This document shows positions 37,571 to 50,969 of a stretch of DNA of 64,000 bases, piece after piece. The notes beneath the pieces were generated by a model, which was given only the letters and a program-made list of their open reading frames with translations, searched no databases and had not been told where the DNA came from. The DNA comes from Cavia porcellus. Its lineage: Eukaryota; Chordata; Mammalia; Rodentia; Caviidae. The stretch covers positions 209,014,657 to 209,078,656 of the forward strand of contig NW_026947484.1 of NCBI RefSeq assembly GCF_034190915.1, in the 5' to 3' direction. The position numbers and the translations under genes were made by a program. Every line of letters starts with the position of its first letter. Within the stretch, counting starts at the first letter, position 1.

Positions 37571-37675
37571 TTTTGTTTTGAGGGACAAAGTCTTTCTTGC
37601 TATGTAGTTAAGGCTGGTTTTGAATTAATGGCGATCCTCCTGCCTCAGCCTCCCAAGTGCTCGGATTATATACCT
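37571..37675 (-). mobile_element. B1 SINE, short form
   Basis: The + strand reads TTTTGAGGGACAAAGTC, TATGTAGTTAAGGCTGG, GATCCTCCTGCCTCAGCCTC and AAGTGCTCGGATTATATACC. Only one of the two internal 29-bp blocks is present, through loss or as an ancestral form. Confidence 0.85.
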
Positions 37676-39109
37676 GTTATATGATTAACAGCACAACTAG
37701 TTTGCTATTGGGGAAGATATACTTATTACTAATAAGGCTAGTCCCCTTCAGAAATGTCTCAGTTGAGTGTAGAGAGTGTGTCTTCAGCAAGTTCTGATTT
37801 CCTGTGGTCAGGGAATGGAACATTCTTTTCTTTTTTCCTGACCTGTTCAGTTCGGGGAAGAAGCACTTCCCTTCGGTCTATGTCACCCTTCACTCAGGCA
37901 TTTTATTCTGTTCAAGAGCCCTGGATAGCCTTATTTTCCACTTATTATCTTCAGCAGGTCCCTATATCGAAGCAACTATCCAACTATTCTGAAGTGTGTG
38001 TATCTCTGGAAGAGCCCAAAGCATATCATACAGTACTTGTTTTCTGGATTAACAAATGTCTCTCTTTGGATGCCTGGAGGCACAAGTTGTCTGATTTACT
38101 CATCTAAGTAATCATACTTCCAAGAAATTAGTTACATCCACTAGATGAGTGGCTTCAGAACCAGTTAACCTAACTTACATAGGATGAAATAGTTTATCTT
38201 TTAGATGTCCTAAGACTAAATGCAGGACTGGTGTAATTCATATAGAAAGGTAGCAAACACCTAGGCTCCCTTTTGTCTCCTTCCCTAATGTGTGGTTTCT
38301 CCTGTGATGTTTTCATGTACAGTGTTCATAGACATTAACTCTGCATTTTGGCAAGAGAATTAAGATTTTACAACTCAGAGCTCACGGGAATTGCTGTCTA
38401 AATCTGCCTTTAAAAAAGAAACTTTCCTAATGACCTTCATTAGCCTTTCTATCAAGATTAACTGGGTTACAAGGTGACCTCATGGTAAGAAACTGGAGGG
38501 CAGGAGCTTCCATGACAGGCCCTTTGCCTCTAGGTGCACTTCCTCCCTCCCACACTCTGTGATGGTCCTGTTTACCCCAGAAAAGGCAGAGTAGCTGTGG
38601 AAAACAAAGGCAGAAGTACTGTACCACGCAGCTTTTCCTTAGCTGATAGCCTGCTCCGATAAGCAAAGAACAGATCTTTTCCAAAATATCACAATTGGGC
38701 AGTTGCTGACTTTGAAAATGAATCTTAGTGTTTCTGTGTTGATAGTATATATTTAGTAGGCAATAGAAAACTATTGAATTATTTAGTATTGTTTCTGAGT
38801 CTTATTCCTAATCATTTTATTTTTGCAGTTTCTTATCTTGAAATATCAACATGTTTGCATTCTCTGATATGTCAGCAATTTATTTATTTATTTTTTTTAA
38901 TACTCATTCCTAGAAACTTGGTGGATTCAAACATTTGTAACCCAGCTAGCCTATCATTGATACTGATTATTGGTTTGAGGAATTTTGGTTGGATGAAAGT
39001 AACATAGCTTATATCTTCCACCCCACCCCTCTTATCTCAGTTATACTGAGACTTCAACTTTGTTCAGTTATTTTATTGTAATGGATGATTTTTACTCTGT
39101 TTAGATACG

Positions 39110-39117
<8 letters not shown>

Positions 39118-39140
<23 letters not shown>

Positions 39141-39239
39141 TTTTGGTCTTTTTCTTTTTTATCGGTACCGGGGATCGAACTCACGACTGCCTGCTTGCAA
39201 GGCAGACGCTTATGCCACTGAGCTAAATCCCCAGCCACC
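39118..39239 (-). mobile_element. ID-like SINE with (AAAG)n tail
   Basis: The reverse complement of the consensus, with a (CTTT)n tract on the + strand from the tail. TAGATACRTATCTTTC at 39,102-39,117 and 39,240-39,255 is a 16-bp target-site duplication with one mismatch. Confidence 0.95.
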
Positions 39240-39671
39240 TAGATACATATCTTTCAATGTGTTTTCTGTACACCGTTACCCATTTCCTTTAAGTTTCACA
39301 AATAATTTTTGGTTTAAACAATAGATTGTCCCACCAGATTTAGAAAGTATTATTCCAATTGCATGTAAAATGGAAAATACTTGCTATGTTAACACTTATT
39401 TTCTTGTTCCTAACAGTGTGAGGGATATGATTGTAGACAGATAAAATTGAATGACTGGGAAATACATTTAAATAAATTCCCAAGTTTTGGCGCAAACTTC
39501 TGAATTAGCTATGAAGACCTATAATACTTTTCACCACGGAAAGTTTGTCAGTGTCTTTCCACATAACCATATAAACAATAAGCCTTTAAGTAAGTGGACT
39601 GTGATTTTCCTTCCCCACATTTTTTTTCATGTAATTATTATTCGCCTTCATTATTATTATTATTATTACTT

Positions 39672-39766
39672 TATCTTTTTTCCTTTTTATCGGTACCGGA
39701 GATCGAACTCACGACTGCCTGCTTGCAAGGCAGGCGCTTACGCCGCTGAGCTAAATCTCCAGCCCC
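39672..39766 (-). mobile_element. ID-like SINE (left of an inverted pair)
   Basis: Reverse-complement ID-like copy (TTTTTATCGGTACCGGAGAT, then GCTGAGCTAAATCTCCAGCC). Its left flank CGCCTTCATTATT (39,643-39,655) recurs only beyond the next SINE. Confidence 0.95.
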
Positions 39767-39788
39767 AAAATTATTGCCATGTCCAGTT

Positions 39789-39919
39789 TTTTGTTTTGTT
39801 TTTTGTGTGTGTGTGTGTGTGTGTGTGTCTTTTTTATTTTTATCGGTACCAAGGATCAAACTCACAACCACCTGATTGCAAGGCAAGTGCTTATGCCACT
39901 GAGCTAAATCCCCAGCCCC
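39789..39919 (-). mobile_element. ID-like SINE (right of an inverted pair) with GT microsatellite
   Basis: Reverse-complement copy. On the + strand it is preceded by a TTTTG-rich stretch and a (GT)n run at 39,803-39,828, which lies in its 3' tail. CGCCTTCATTATT follows directly at 39,920-39,932. Confidence 0.93.
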
Positions 39920-39934
39920 TCGCCTTCATTATTT

Positions 39935-42900
39935 AAGGGTACATTTTACTCTTCCATGAATGTAAATGCACTTAAATTGATTATGGTTTCCACATAATTT
40001 TGCAAAGCACAATTCTCTACTACAAATTTTCTCAAATCTGAATTTATTACTGACTGGTAGAAGTGGTTAATGTCGCTGTTAACCTAAAAGCTAAAGCAAA
40101 CATTTTCTGAAATTTACAGTTCTCAATACCTTTAAATATTAGCAAGTTTGAGCAACTTCAAAATAAAAATCATCTGCATTTTTCCTAAAGAAAGAGAAGA
40201 AAAAAGCCTCATGTATCAGTTCAAATTACTTTTTGTTAAGTTAATCATCTTTAGTATGTAGCAGTTTAATTTTTCCCATGCTCTATAGACTTTCTGAAAG
40301 CATTACGACATAAAGGATGGTTTCTGTTTACTTATGTGTTTATCTTTTGATGTCTTCCATTGACTGGGTAAGGGGTCTGACCTTGGGGGTCTCTTGTACT
40401 TTCTCTATAGCATCTTTATGTAAATTGAAAAAAAATCAGTCTTACTTGAAAATATCTAAAACTTTTATTTAACAGTACAAAAGGGCGTACTATTTAATCC
40501 CTCAAGTAGGAAATTGCTTTTCTTTATGATCCATTGGTGTCATACTCTTCTCCCTTTACTCTTCCTTTCCATGTCTGTTTTCTTGCTTCTGCAAAGTTTG
40601 ACAGTAAATAGTAGTTAAAATTAGTAAATTTAAATAATAATAGTAAAATGCATGGCTGATTAAAAACAACTTCAAGTGGCAGTTGGATAGCTGCATTTGC
40701 AAGGAAACCTGGGAAAAACTGCAATGAGAAATTAAGAATTGGGCATCCTTTAACTGTGAGGCTGTGATTTTTTGATGATTCTTCTATACTGCTGAATGTT
40801 AGATAGAATGGAGCAGCTCATACTCTAAAACTGATGATTTTTTGATGGGGGAGCGGCTTTTCTAGTTGTTTTGAATTTTTTATAAAAACTAAATCAAAAT
40901 ATCGCTAATATGCAGGAATATTGATTTCATTCATTTTCCTTTGCTCCTGAAAGTATATTGCTTTAGTTACCTTTTATGTTTGCTAGACTGGGTAGTACAA
41001 TTATTTTTAAAACAAACTACCATGAGTTGAACTAAAATGATTCTGTTCTCAGTATTTGACGCCGAAACTGTATTGGTGCCTGAGGTTTTACAGTACCCAG
41101 AAAACTAAAAATTTTTCCCTCCCTTAAAAGTGAAAACAGCAAATTCAGCTTTCATTACTTAACAGGAATGAGAAAAGAGGCATTTATTTCCATTTGTATA
41201 AGAATTTTCCTAAATCTATAAATGTTTACTGTATCTCTTTGAATAGATATCTAAATTAATGTAAGAGTAAACTAGTGTATTTGAAAATGGTATGAGGAGA
41301 TCATCAGACATTTTCCCCCAAAATCATCAGGAGCACTTTAAAAATATCTATCTCGTGTTAAATATTGAAGACCACACCATGTGCCTAATGAAAGCTTCAT
41401 TAGAAAGACATTAGCAAATTAATTCCACTGGCTGTGTAGTTTGTTTTATTTAGAACGCAATAAGGTAAGTTCATTACTCTGTAGCATAATGTTTTCTACT
41501 GTACCTTAACGCAGCCAGAAACAATTCCACAGGGGTCTGAGGATATACGAACACCTGTCAAGATAAACACACAGTTCTCAGGGGGAATCATCTCAGCAAC
41601 AGAACAGAGAAAATATGAAGAAAAGTAATTCTTTCACAAAAGAAAAAGAAGACTGTTAAAAGAAAAAAAAATTAATGATTTTTCAAAGTGCTTCAGAGAC
41701 CATATATTTCTTTTAAAAGTATCAGAAAATCCTCTATCTTTTAAAAATAAAGATTTTGGAGCATATACTACTCATTCTGAAATAAATATTCCAAGGGTCT
41801 TGAACAGGTGAAATACTGAATACTATCTGAATTGAGCCACTAAAAGTTTCTCTAGCTTCTACAGTTATTTTTCCCTTATCCATCCCTGAGCAAAAGCTCT
41901 GCATTATCAGTTTTGCTATGGTGATGCTATTTAAACAGTTATAGTGATGATTGTGATAGTGTTTTCAATATAAAGTCCTACAGTAAAAGATTTATAAGCT
42001 GACTGTAAATGTTTGCTTTAAAATTCAAATTGGCAATAAACATTTTATCTTGTGAAAATTTTTTTTAGAAAATGTAAGAGAAAAAGAAATCTGTTTATAA
42101 CATAGGAAATTATGACAATGTATTTCATTATTCTTTATAACCAATTAATTTAGCTTCATATTAAAATTCATTCCATATATTTTTTAGGCAATAAGCATGG
42201 TTCACAAAAAATCCCTACATGGGTAAATAGAAGAGGATTTATTTCGTTACTCTGTTGATTTTGGTCATTTAAACTCCTAAATATGGTAATGGACTTAATC
42301 TGTTGTTTTAGTGCTTCACTCATTCATTCAACAGAGTAGTTGGGTGGCCACACTATTATGTACCCTAAGAATTATTTTCAGTGTAATTGTAATAGTTCAT
42401 GACTTGAAGAGTTAGCAAATAACTGGCAGAGTTCAGAAAAATTTTCCAACGAGGACATTTGTGTTCCACTTTGATAGAAAAGTGAACAGGATTTTAGTAG
42501 AAATAAGAAGGGAAAAAGATAACTCTCTATTCAGAAGAAACAACACGAGCAATAACAAAGAATTTAAAAATATAAAAAAGTGCAAGGTAGAGGGGGAGAT
42601 CATGTGGCTGGAGCCTGAGGTGTTTGTACAGGAAGCTGCAAAAATTAGGCTGGAGATAAGAAAAAAGATGCCAGTGAGTGGAGCAAATCATGAGTGCTTA
42701 CAGTACTGTGCTGTAGAACTTGCCTTTACCAGCAGAAGAGACGTTTATCATGGACTGGTCATACCAACTCTAATGCTGTCATCAGCATGAGTAATCTAAT
42801 AAATCCTGAATGGGATGTGGGTTGAATTGTAGACCTCAAGGAAGATATTTAAGATTTCATCCACAGTGCATGATTGAATTTCTTCCAGGTCAGTAAATGG

Positions 42901-44940
42901 TAATTTAGGCTCCAGAAAATAAATTCATATTGAGAGATCAAAAGTTTTTATGTTTTTAAGTGTTGGGATATTAAGAAAATTAAACATATGGCGTGTGCGT
43001 GGTTTCTGGTTCCTGATTTGAATATCTACGTTTACTAGAGAATTTGCAAATTGTGTGTTAGTTCCAACATCACTATAACTTGCTGTGTGGTTGCCATTCC
43101 AATTTTAATTCCATTGTCAAGAATGCCATTTTTCTTCAGCCTTGATGGATATGTACAATAAAACTGTATCCTGAGATGTGGGTAGACAGACCGCTGGTGA
43201 AGCTGGTGGTCGTTTTATGGCAATGATCTTTTCTATAGCTCGTACAGGTCTGCCTGGAATCCTGATGTACCAGAACCTGGGAGTGTCTGCCTTCTTTCTT
43301 TTGCTATATTGAATGAATATTTGGTTTTATGTAGAAGCAAATATAAGTTCTGGTTTATTTTCTCCCTGCCATAAAAGAGAAACAATAACCTATGGTAAGC
43401 ACCAACAATAACAAAACTACTATACGTATACACAAGACACTTCAGTTTTCAAAAATTTAAATATATTAAAAATATTTAAGCCTTACAACATCCTTGCAAA
43501 TATCAGTCACTTTTACAGATGGAAAAATTGCATTTAATGAACCTGCCTAACACCATATAGCTAATAAGTTAGTATAGGTAGAATTGAACCAAACTTACTG
43601 TACTGTTTTACTTCTTATCCTTAGCCACTAGCCAGGGTAACCAAAGAAGAGCTCAGATACAAAGTTGGGAGGAAAAATGAGTTTTTCCAGTTACAGTGGA
43701 GAGAATTTATGGCTGTATACTATGAGACGAGTATGAACGGGTGTAAATGAGAGACTTCTTAACGTCTTTAACAGATGCTTTAAAGAAGAGACATAGAAAC
43801 AGCATTGTGATCCAAGCCTAGAGTACACTATCCTAGCTGAAGTTTTATAGGATTAGCTAAAAAGAGGTAAGATCATTGGTAAATAGCTTAATGAGAATGC
43901 TTTCTATGTGTTCATTTATCAAACTTGTGTCAAGGACCTTATTCTTCAGACAGAGCCCTGATTCACCAAGTCTTGTTCCTCTGAGTCAGAAACTGCAACC
44001 TCACCTGGGAGCTTGTTAGAAGGTTACCATGATCCCCCTAAGAATAAGGTGACCAAAGCAAGGCAGGCTGTGAATTGACAGACCTTCCATTGGTTCCTGT
44101 GCACCCTGAAGTTTGAGTACCAAAAATTTAGAGAAAACAAGTCTAAACTACTAAAATATTGGGGGATGTGTAACGTAACTACAGACTGTGGGAGGAGGTT
44201 TAGAGTGTGGCTAAATTTAAGACTAGATCACAGCTCATTATCTTCATATCTTTAGCATCTAGTTACAATATATACATAGGAATACTGAATAAAACCTTAG
44301 AAACTCATGTCTGGGACAGCTATCCTACACTTGTAAGTTAAATGAGGAAAGACACACTAGCTCACACTCTGTGCAGGTTTCAGCCCATATCTGGCTGTCT
44401 CCAGTGCAGGATGGCATGGCAGAGGGGCGTAAAAACAGCTTACAGCGGGACAAGTAGCGAAGGCAAACACCAACAGGCCTGCCTTTCTCTTTTCTTCATT
44501 GAGGCTACAAGCGCATTTTTGGTGCCACCTACACTCCTGGTGGACTTCCTGTTATCCAAGCCCAGAACTATGCTAAACCAATCAGTGGACTAATTTAGTA
44601 TGTAATTTAGTATATTATATTCATACAACCTCAACCCAGCCATCTCATAAAAGGTCCACTTTTGATCAGATGAAGTTTTAGGGAGACATCTATACAGAAG
44701 CCATGACAGATATTAACATTTAGTAAGTGCTTAGTATATTTTAGAAGCTGTTCTAATTTCATTATCCACATTCTTATAATCATCTGACACATGTGGGAGG
44801 AAGGATTATTAAACTCAGTCACATCAATAATAACAGTGGAAAAATAATAATAACAGTGGATGTTGTATTCAGATTCGAGTTCTGGCCCTCTGTCTGCATG
44901 CTCTGCCATTACATTGCCAACACACATTGGAAGAGTATGG
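39935..44940. other. Intronic AT-rich sequence, largest repeat-poor stretch
   Basis: About 5 kb with no recognised SINE or microsatellite. A 109-codon frame at 42,461-42,790 is Lys/Arg/Glu-rich and not recognised; it is probably chance. Confidence 0.55.
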
Positions 44941-44943
44941 AGA

Positions 44944-45165
44944 CCAGGCGCGATGATCAGAGCCCCATGACCCCAGGTGCTCTGGAGGCTAAAGCAGGAG
45001 GAGGACACATTGGAGCCTACTGTGGGCAGTTTAGTGAGAACCAGGCTCAAAATAAAAACGGCCTTGCCATGTACCCCTGTGGTAAAGCACCTGCCTAACG
45101 TGAAGGAGGCTTGGTGTTCGTTCCATTGCTACTTGGGAAGAAGGGAAGAAAGGCAGTGAGGGAGG
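44944..45165 (+). mobile_element. B1-dID-type composite SINE, old copy
   Basis: The left part resembles B1 (CCAGGCGCGATGATCAGA, GGAGGCTAAAGCAGGAGGA, GAGAACCAGGCTCAAAATAA). The right part from about 45,062 is ID-like (CCCCTGTGGTAAAGCACCTG). A GAAGG-rich tail follows. Confidence 0.75.
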
Positions 45166-45169
45166 AAAG

Positions 45170-46320
45170 GAAGTGTGGAGCGGTGAAGAACATTCAACAA
45201 CCCAAAGCGGTTGCAACAAGAAAATCAACGTGCAGTGACTGCGGTTGTAAGAAGTATGTGAGTGGGTGACAGCCGAGTAAAACCTGCAGCAATCAGAGAT
45301 ACAGGGACAGTAAATCTCTGTGACTCTGCTTGTGTGGTCAGGTGCCAAGTTTTATACAGAACTTCATAAAGACATTTTTATTAAATAGGACAAAAGAAAG
45401 ACAGAGATCATAAAATACTCCAGTCCTAAACATAACTAACCTTGACTCGAATAAATTTATTTGTGGTTCCCAAGTCACAGTGCTCCTCAGACTTCAGTCT
45501 GAGTGAATCTGGTGCCACATTGGCTCGTACTGTGTGCCCCACACCTTTCCCTGATTTATGTCACTGTGGAAGCAAGAAGTAACAGCTAAATCGACTGAAT
45601 TCACCACTTTTTACCTGTGACTCGATTTTGGATATTGAGAGATAAAAATGCACTTCCAGATATATAAACACATCATAAATAAATGACTTTTCTGTAGCAC
45701 AAGTTTATCGTCTGAATAATAAAGATATTACACTACGTTTGCCAAGATGCCTTTAGCTTCAGCTCTCTGAAACCCACACAGTCTTACACTTTAGTTTTTT
45801 TTTTTTTTTTTTTTTTTGAGAATACCTTTAGAGACCTACAGTAACTTAAAAAGGTGTGCAGTAACCTAGTTAACTCTCACAGACCACACCCTCTTCTGTG
45901 TCTTTTCCTGGTCCAACTCAGAACTACAGGTAGTGTGATAGGGTCTGTTTCTCTTTTTTTTAATGCTAACATCAGTATAAATGCAAAATACAAGGCTGAC
46001 ATTCTCCTTATTTTTAATTTTTAAAAGATGAATGCTGCCTGTGGGTTTTAATATACTTCCACTCTGCTGCTTTTAGTGTCTACTTTTCTATTTAGAAAGC
46101 TTAATACTGAGCTGTAAGGATTTCCAGTTAAGCTTAAGTAGAACATGGAAAGTTGAAGATGTCTGCCTGACAACCGTCCTATTCCTTGAGACAGAAGAGC
46201 TGATTTTGGAACATGAGAAAACAATTTGAAATGGTCTGTCCTTCTCCATTTCTCCACAAACCTCACCTTCCACTCACTGAACTCTTTTGATTCCTTTGTC
46301 CCGCTTCTCCTTCAGCTTTC
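45170..46320. other. Intronic sequence between a B1-dID and the L1
   Basis: Only the T homopolymer at 45,796 stands out. Confidence 0.6.
45796..45818 (-). repeat. T homopolymer
   Basis: About 23 T. It lies outside the L1 as bounded by its target-site duplication and so is not the L1 tail. Confidence 0.8.
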
Positions 46321-46323
46321 AAA

Positions 46324-46340
46324 CCCATTTCCCATTTCTT
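46324..46340. repeat. L1 target-site duplication, copy at the L1 3' end
   Basis: It directly abuts the L1 A-rich tail, which reads ACATAAAACAA on the minus strand, and pairs with 51,908-51,924. Confidence 0.8.
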
Positions 46341-46380
46341 TTGTTTTATGTTAAACAGACTAAGACAAAAGAGGACAGAA

Positions 46381-46860
46381 CAAAGCAGATCAGAACAATG
46401 TAAGCAACACAGACAACCAATATTAACAGTAGATACCACAATGTCTCTTTCTTTGAAATGGTTGAGCATACTTTCACATACAATAGTATCAAACATAACA
46501 AAATAGTATAAAACCATTCAAGAGAATGAAAGTATTACAGGGCTTTCAGAACCAAATAACAGAAAATGAACAATGGCTACTATATTATCTCCTTTTCCAT
46601 AAAAAATTTGTTTATACCATCACATATTAAAATCCAATAAGATACAACACGATAGAACCAATGCAAACAGAAGAATAAAAGCATGGTAGGACTTCAAAGC
46701 AAGATGATATTAAGTCAGCAATGGCTGTCATAATGTCTTGTTTTCTTTGAAATAGTTATTCATACCATCACACATAAAATCAAACAAAACAGAATAAAAC
46801 CATTGCAACTAATGAATGAAAACATTATAAGGCTTCAAGCAGTGTAATGGGGAATCGTGA
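46381..46860 (-). repeat. Degenerate ~150-bp repeat units in the L1 3' UTR
   Basis: Three imperfect units start near 46,436, 46,575 and 46,720. Each reads, on the + strand, a T-rich start, then TTTGAAATRGTT or a similar string, TACCATCACA or a variant, AAAATMAAACAA-like sequence and ATARAACCATT-like sequence, ending in a GGCTT-containing block. This looks like an internally repeated 3' UTR, inherited or formed after insertion. Confidence 0.55.
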
Positions 46861-46929
46861 TTACCATAATATCTAATGTACTGTTACCATTTCTTACACT
46901 AGGGAGACTATACGGTTTTTATACATGTG

Positions 46930-49900
46930 AGTTTGATTTATTTTGCTTATCAGTATACTTTCAAGTTGCATCCATGTATTTATAAATATTTCAATGTGAT
47001 CATTCATTTTAACTGGATAGTACTCCATTGTATAAAAATACCACAACTTTTTTATCTATTCCTCAGTTGATGGACACTTAGGTTGTTTCCAAGATGTAGC
47101 TATTACAAATTGTGCTGCTATAAACATGGGTGCACATATATCACTGTGGTATGATGTTTTCAGTTCTTCTAGGAATATGCCTAGAAGTGGAATAGTTGGA
47201 TCAAATGGGGCACAGCCAAATCTCAGGTTTTTGAGGAATCTCCAGACTGACCTCCGCAGTGGTTGCACCAGTCTACACTCCCACCAACAGTGCAGGAGAG
47301 TTCCTTTTTCCCTACAACCTCTCCAGCACTTGCTGGTAGTTTTCTTGATCCTGGCCATTCTTTTTGGAGTGAGATGAAATCTCAGTGTTGTTTTAATTTG
47401 CATTTCTCTAATGACTAATGATGATGAAAATTTTTTCATGTATTTATTTGCCACTTGTATTTCTTCATCTGAGAACTGTGTATTTGTTTCAAATGCCCAT
47501 TTTTGGATTGGGTCTCTGAATTTCATGGTCTGATTTTTTTTTTAATTCTTTATATGTTTTAGACAGAAGTCCTTTGTCTGAGGGACAGTTCATTAAGAAT
47601 TTTTTTTCCCAGTTTGTGGATTTTCTTTTCACTATGCTGGAGATTTCTTTTGACATGAGGAAACTTTTTAATAAGACGTGATCCCAGTTATTGATTGTGG
47701 GAAATATTTCCCATGCGATTTGATTGCTGTGCATGAATTCTCTACCTACCCCTATGTCTTCAAGTTTTTTTTTACCTAATTTGTCTTCCAACAGATGTAG
47801 TGTTTCTGTTTTAATATTCAGATCTTTGATCTATTTAGATTTTAGTTTAGTACATGGTGATAGGAATGAGTCTACTTTTAGTTTTTGGCATATGGAGAGC
47901 CAGTTTTTCCAACTCCATTTATTAAAGAGACTTTCGTTCTTCCAGTAACATATTTGGCCTCTTTATCAAAGACAAGGTGGTTGAGTGTGTTTGTAGTTGT
48001 GGTTGCATCTTCTAATCTATTCCATTGATCTTCAGATCTGTTTTTATTCCAGTACCATGTTGACTTTATTATAGTAGGTTTATAGTATAACTTCAAGTCA
48101 GGGATTGTGATGCCTCCTGCCTTGCCTTTGCTGCTTAGAATTGCCTTTTCTATTCTAGTTCTTTTCTGGTTTTAGATGAATTTTAGGAGTGATTTCGCTA
48201 GATCTATGAGATATGTCAGTGGTATTTTCATTGGGATTGCATTGAATCTGTATAACAGTTTTGGGAGAATGGCCATTTTCACAATATTTATTGTTCCTGT
48301 GCATGAACAAGGGATGTCTTTCCATTTTCTGAGATCCTCTTCGATTTCTTTTTCAGGGTATTATAATTTTTCCTGTATAGATCTTTTACTTCTTTCATGA
48401 GGTTAATTCCTAAGTATTTCATTTTTTTTTTTTTTTGGATGCTAGTGTAAAGGGTGTGGCTTCTCTTATTTCTCTCTGTGATTTTGTTGTTGGTGTATAG
48501 AAATGCTATTGACTGGAATTTATTTATTATGTTTAGGAGTCTTTCAATGGAGTTTTGGGGGTCTTCTATGTAGAGTATCATGTCATCTGCAAATAATGAT
48601 AATTTAACTTTCCCTTTTCCTATCTTACTCCTTTTATTTCTCTCTTTTGTCTAATGCTCTGGCTAGCTTTCCAGTACTATGTTGCATAGGAATGGTGATA
48701 AGGGATATCCTTGTCTTGTGCCTGATTTTAAGATAAAGGCCTTCAGGTTTTGGCAATTTAATATGTTGCTGGCTATTGGTTTGTCCCAGATGGGCTTTAT
48801 CATATTGAGGTAAAGACTTATCTATTCCAATTTTCTGTAAGGTTCTTATCATGAATGAGTGTTGGACCTTATTAAAAGTTTTTTCTGCATCTTTAGAAAT
48901 GATCATGTGATTCTTACTTTTGACTCTATTGATATTGTGGGTTACATTTATTGATTTACATATGTTGAGCCATCCCTGCATTCCAGGGCTGAATCCCACT
49001 TGGTCATGGTGTATAATGTTCTTGATGATTTGTTGCATCCTGTTTGCCAGTATTTTATTGAGGGATTTTGCCTCTATATTCATTAGGGAGATTGGCCTAT
49101 AGTTCTCTTTTTTTAGTTGGGTCTTTCTCAGGTTTTGGTACTAGAGTAATGTTTGCTTCCAGGACTGACTTAGAAAGAATTGCTTCCCTTTTGATTTCAC
49201 TGAAGAATTTGAGGAGTGTCAGCATTAAGTCTTCTTTGTATTTCTTATAGAATTCCGCAGTGAATCCGTCTGTGCCTGGGCTCTTCTTTGTAGGTAAGGA
49301 CTTAATTACATTTTCAATTTCATTAATAGAAATTGGGTTATTGAGCAGTTTTACATCTTCTTGACCCAGCTTTGGTACTTCATATACTTATAGGAATCTG
49401 TCCATTTCTTACGTGTTATCGAACCTAGGAGAGTAGAGGTTTTCAAAACAGGTGTTGATGATTTTCTGCATTTCCACAGAGTCTGTAGTGATTTCGCCTT
49501 TTTATTCCTTAGTGCATGAAATTAAGCTTTTTCTTTCCTTTTTTAAAATAAGGTTGACTAGTGGCTTGTCAATTTTATTTATTCTTTCAAAGAACCAACT
49601 CTTTGATTCTTTGATTCTTTGGATTGTTTTCTTAGTCTCTATTGCATTAATTTCTGCTCTGACTTTTATAATTTTCTTCCTTCTTATGGCTTTGGGCTTG
49701 ACTTGCTTTTCTTTTGCTAGATGTTTGAGGTGTAGCATCAGTTTTTTTTTTTATTTGTTTTTGTTCTGTTTTCCTGATGTGGGAACTCAATGCAATAAAT
49801 TTTCCTCTAAGGACAGCTTTCATTGTATCCCATAGATTCCGGTAAGTTGTATTTGTATTTTCATTTGCTTGTAGGTATTGTTTAATTTCTTCTTTAATTT

Positions 49901-50800
49901 CCCCTGTGATCCACTGATTGCTCAAGAGTGTGTTATTCAATTTCCTTGTGTTTGTGGGGTTTTGCAGTTTCTTTTATCATTAATTTCTAGTTTCATGGTG
50001 CTATGATCTGATAACATGCATGGGATAATTTCAATTCTTTTGCATTTACTTAAATATGTTCTGTGGGCTAGTATGTGGTCTATTTTAGAGAATGTCCCAT
50101 GTACTGCTGAGAATAATGTATATTCTGATGTTGTTGGATGGAACACTTTGTTCCAGGTGTGATTCAGTTCTGTTATTTCTTTGCTGATTTTCTGTCTGAT
50201 TGATCTGTCCCGTGTTGTCTATGTTGTGTTAAGGTCTCCTGTTATAATTGTGTTATTGCTTATTTGATTTTTCATTTCTGTTAATACTTGCTTTATATAG
50301 CTGAATATTCTGGAATTTGGTGCATATATATTTAAGGTTGTTATCTCTTCCTCTTGAAGTTTTCCCCTAACTACTGTGATCTTTTTTATCTCTTCAGATC
50401 ATTCTTGGTTTGAAGTTCACATTGTCTGCAAACAGAATAGCTATCCCTGCTTTTTTGGAGGGTTTCTGTTGCATGAAGTATTGTTTTCCATCCTTTGAAT
50501 ATCAGGCTGTGAGTTTCCTTTTGGGTTAGATGGGTTTCTTATAGACAGCGTATGGTTGGATGTTGTTTCTTGATCCATTCTGCCAGACTGTTTCTTTTAA
50601 TTGGTTAATGAGACTATTTACATTAATGGTTATAACTGTTATATATTGGTTTACTGTTGACATGTTATCTTTCTGCTATTGCATCTTTACCTTTCCATTC
50701 TGTTTAATTGTCTGCCGTGGTTAGTGGTTTTTTCCTACGTGTATCTAGAATGTCTTTCAGTATCTTTGCAGGGTTGGTTTGGTGATCATGAAGTTGTTCA
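46930..50800 (-). pseudogene. L1 ORF2 remnant (endonuclease and reverse transcriptase), multiply broken
   Basis: The remnant is read on the minus strand in several frames. At 49,940-50,146 it shows the end of the endonuclease domain (KIDHILAHRTYL, then LSDHSTM with the SDH catalytic signature). At 48,634-49,083 reverse-transcriptase motifs are recognisable ([13 protein letters not shown], then a decayed [14 protein letters not shown]). The polymerase motif FADDM lies near 48,575-48,595 and is intact. At 47,056-47,526 the C-terminal region follows, with the Cys-rich segment (CWRGCREKGTLLHCWWEC). Many frameshifts and stops separate these blocks, so no functional protein can be made. Confidence 0.9.
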
Positions 50801-50969
50801 GTTTTTCTTTTTCATGGAAGTACCTTATTTCTCCATCCATTTTGAAGAACAGTTTTGCAGGCTGTATCAGTCTAGGTTAGAAGTTGTTTTCCTTTAGGAT
50901 CTGAATTACTTCACTCCATTCTATTGGCTTCATTTTTTGTATTGAGAAGTCTGCTGTGATTCTGATAGG

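Larger units (their letters stand above)
35720..39100. other. Intronic sequence
   Basis: Holds a T homopolymer (36,409), a TATAC tract (37,456) and one B1 (37,571). A 117-codon frame at 37,754-38,107 is not recognised and lacks gene context. Confidence 0.55.

Noticed and set aside
39487..39936. 149-codon open frame on the + strand
   Set aside because: It runs through two inverted ID-like SINEs and translates their repeats (SRLPACKAGAYAAELN twice); not a gene.
42461..42790. 109-codon frame rich in Lys/Arg/Glu
   Set aside because: No family resemblance, no splice or promoter context, AT-rich surroundings; chance is likely.
44631..45050. 139-codon minus-strand frame
   Set aside because: Runs into the B1-dID SINE at 44,944 and has no recognised domain.
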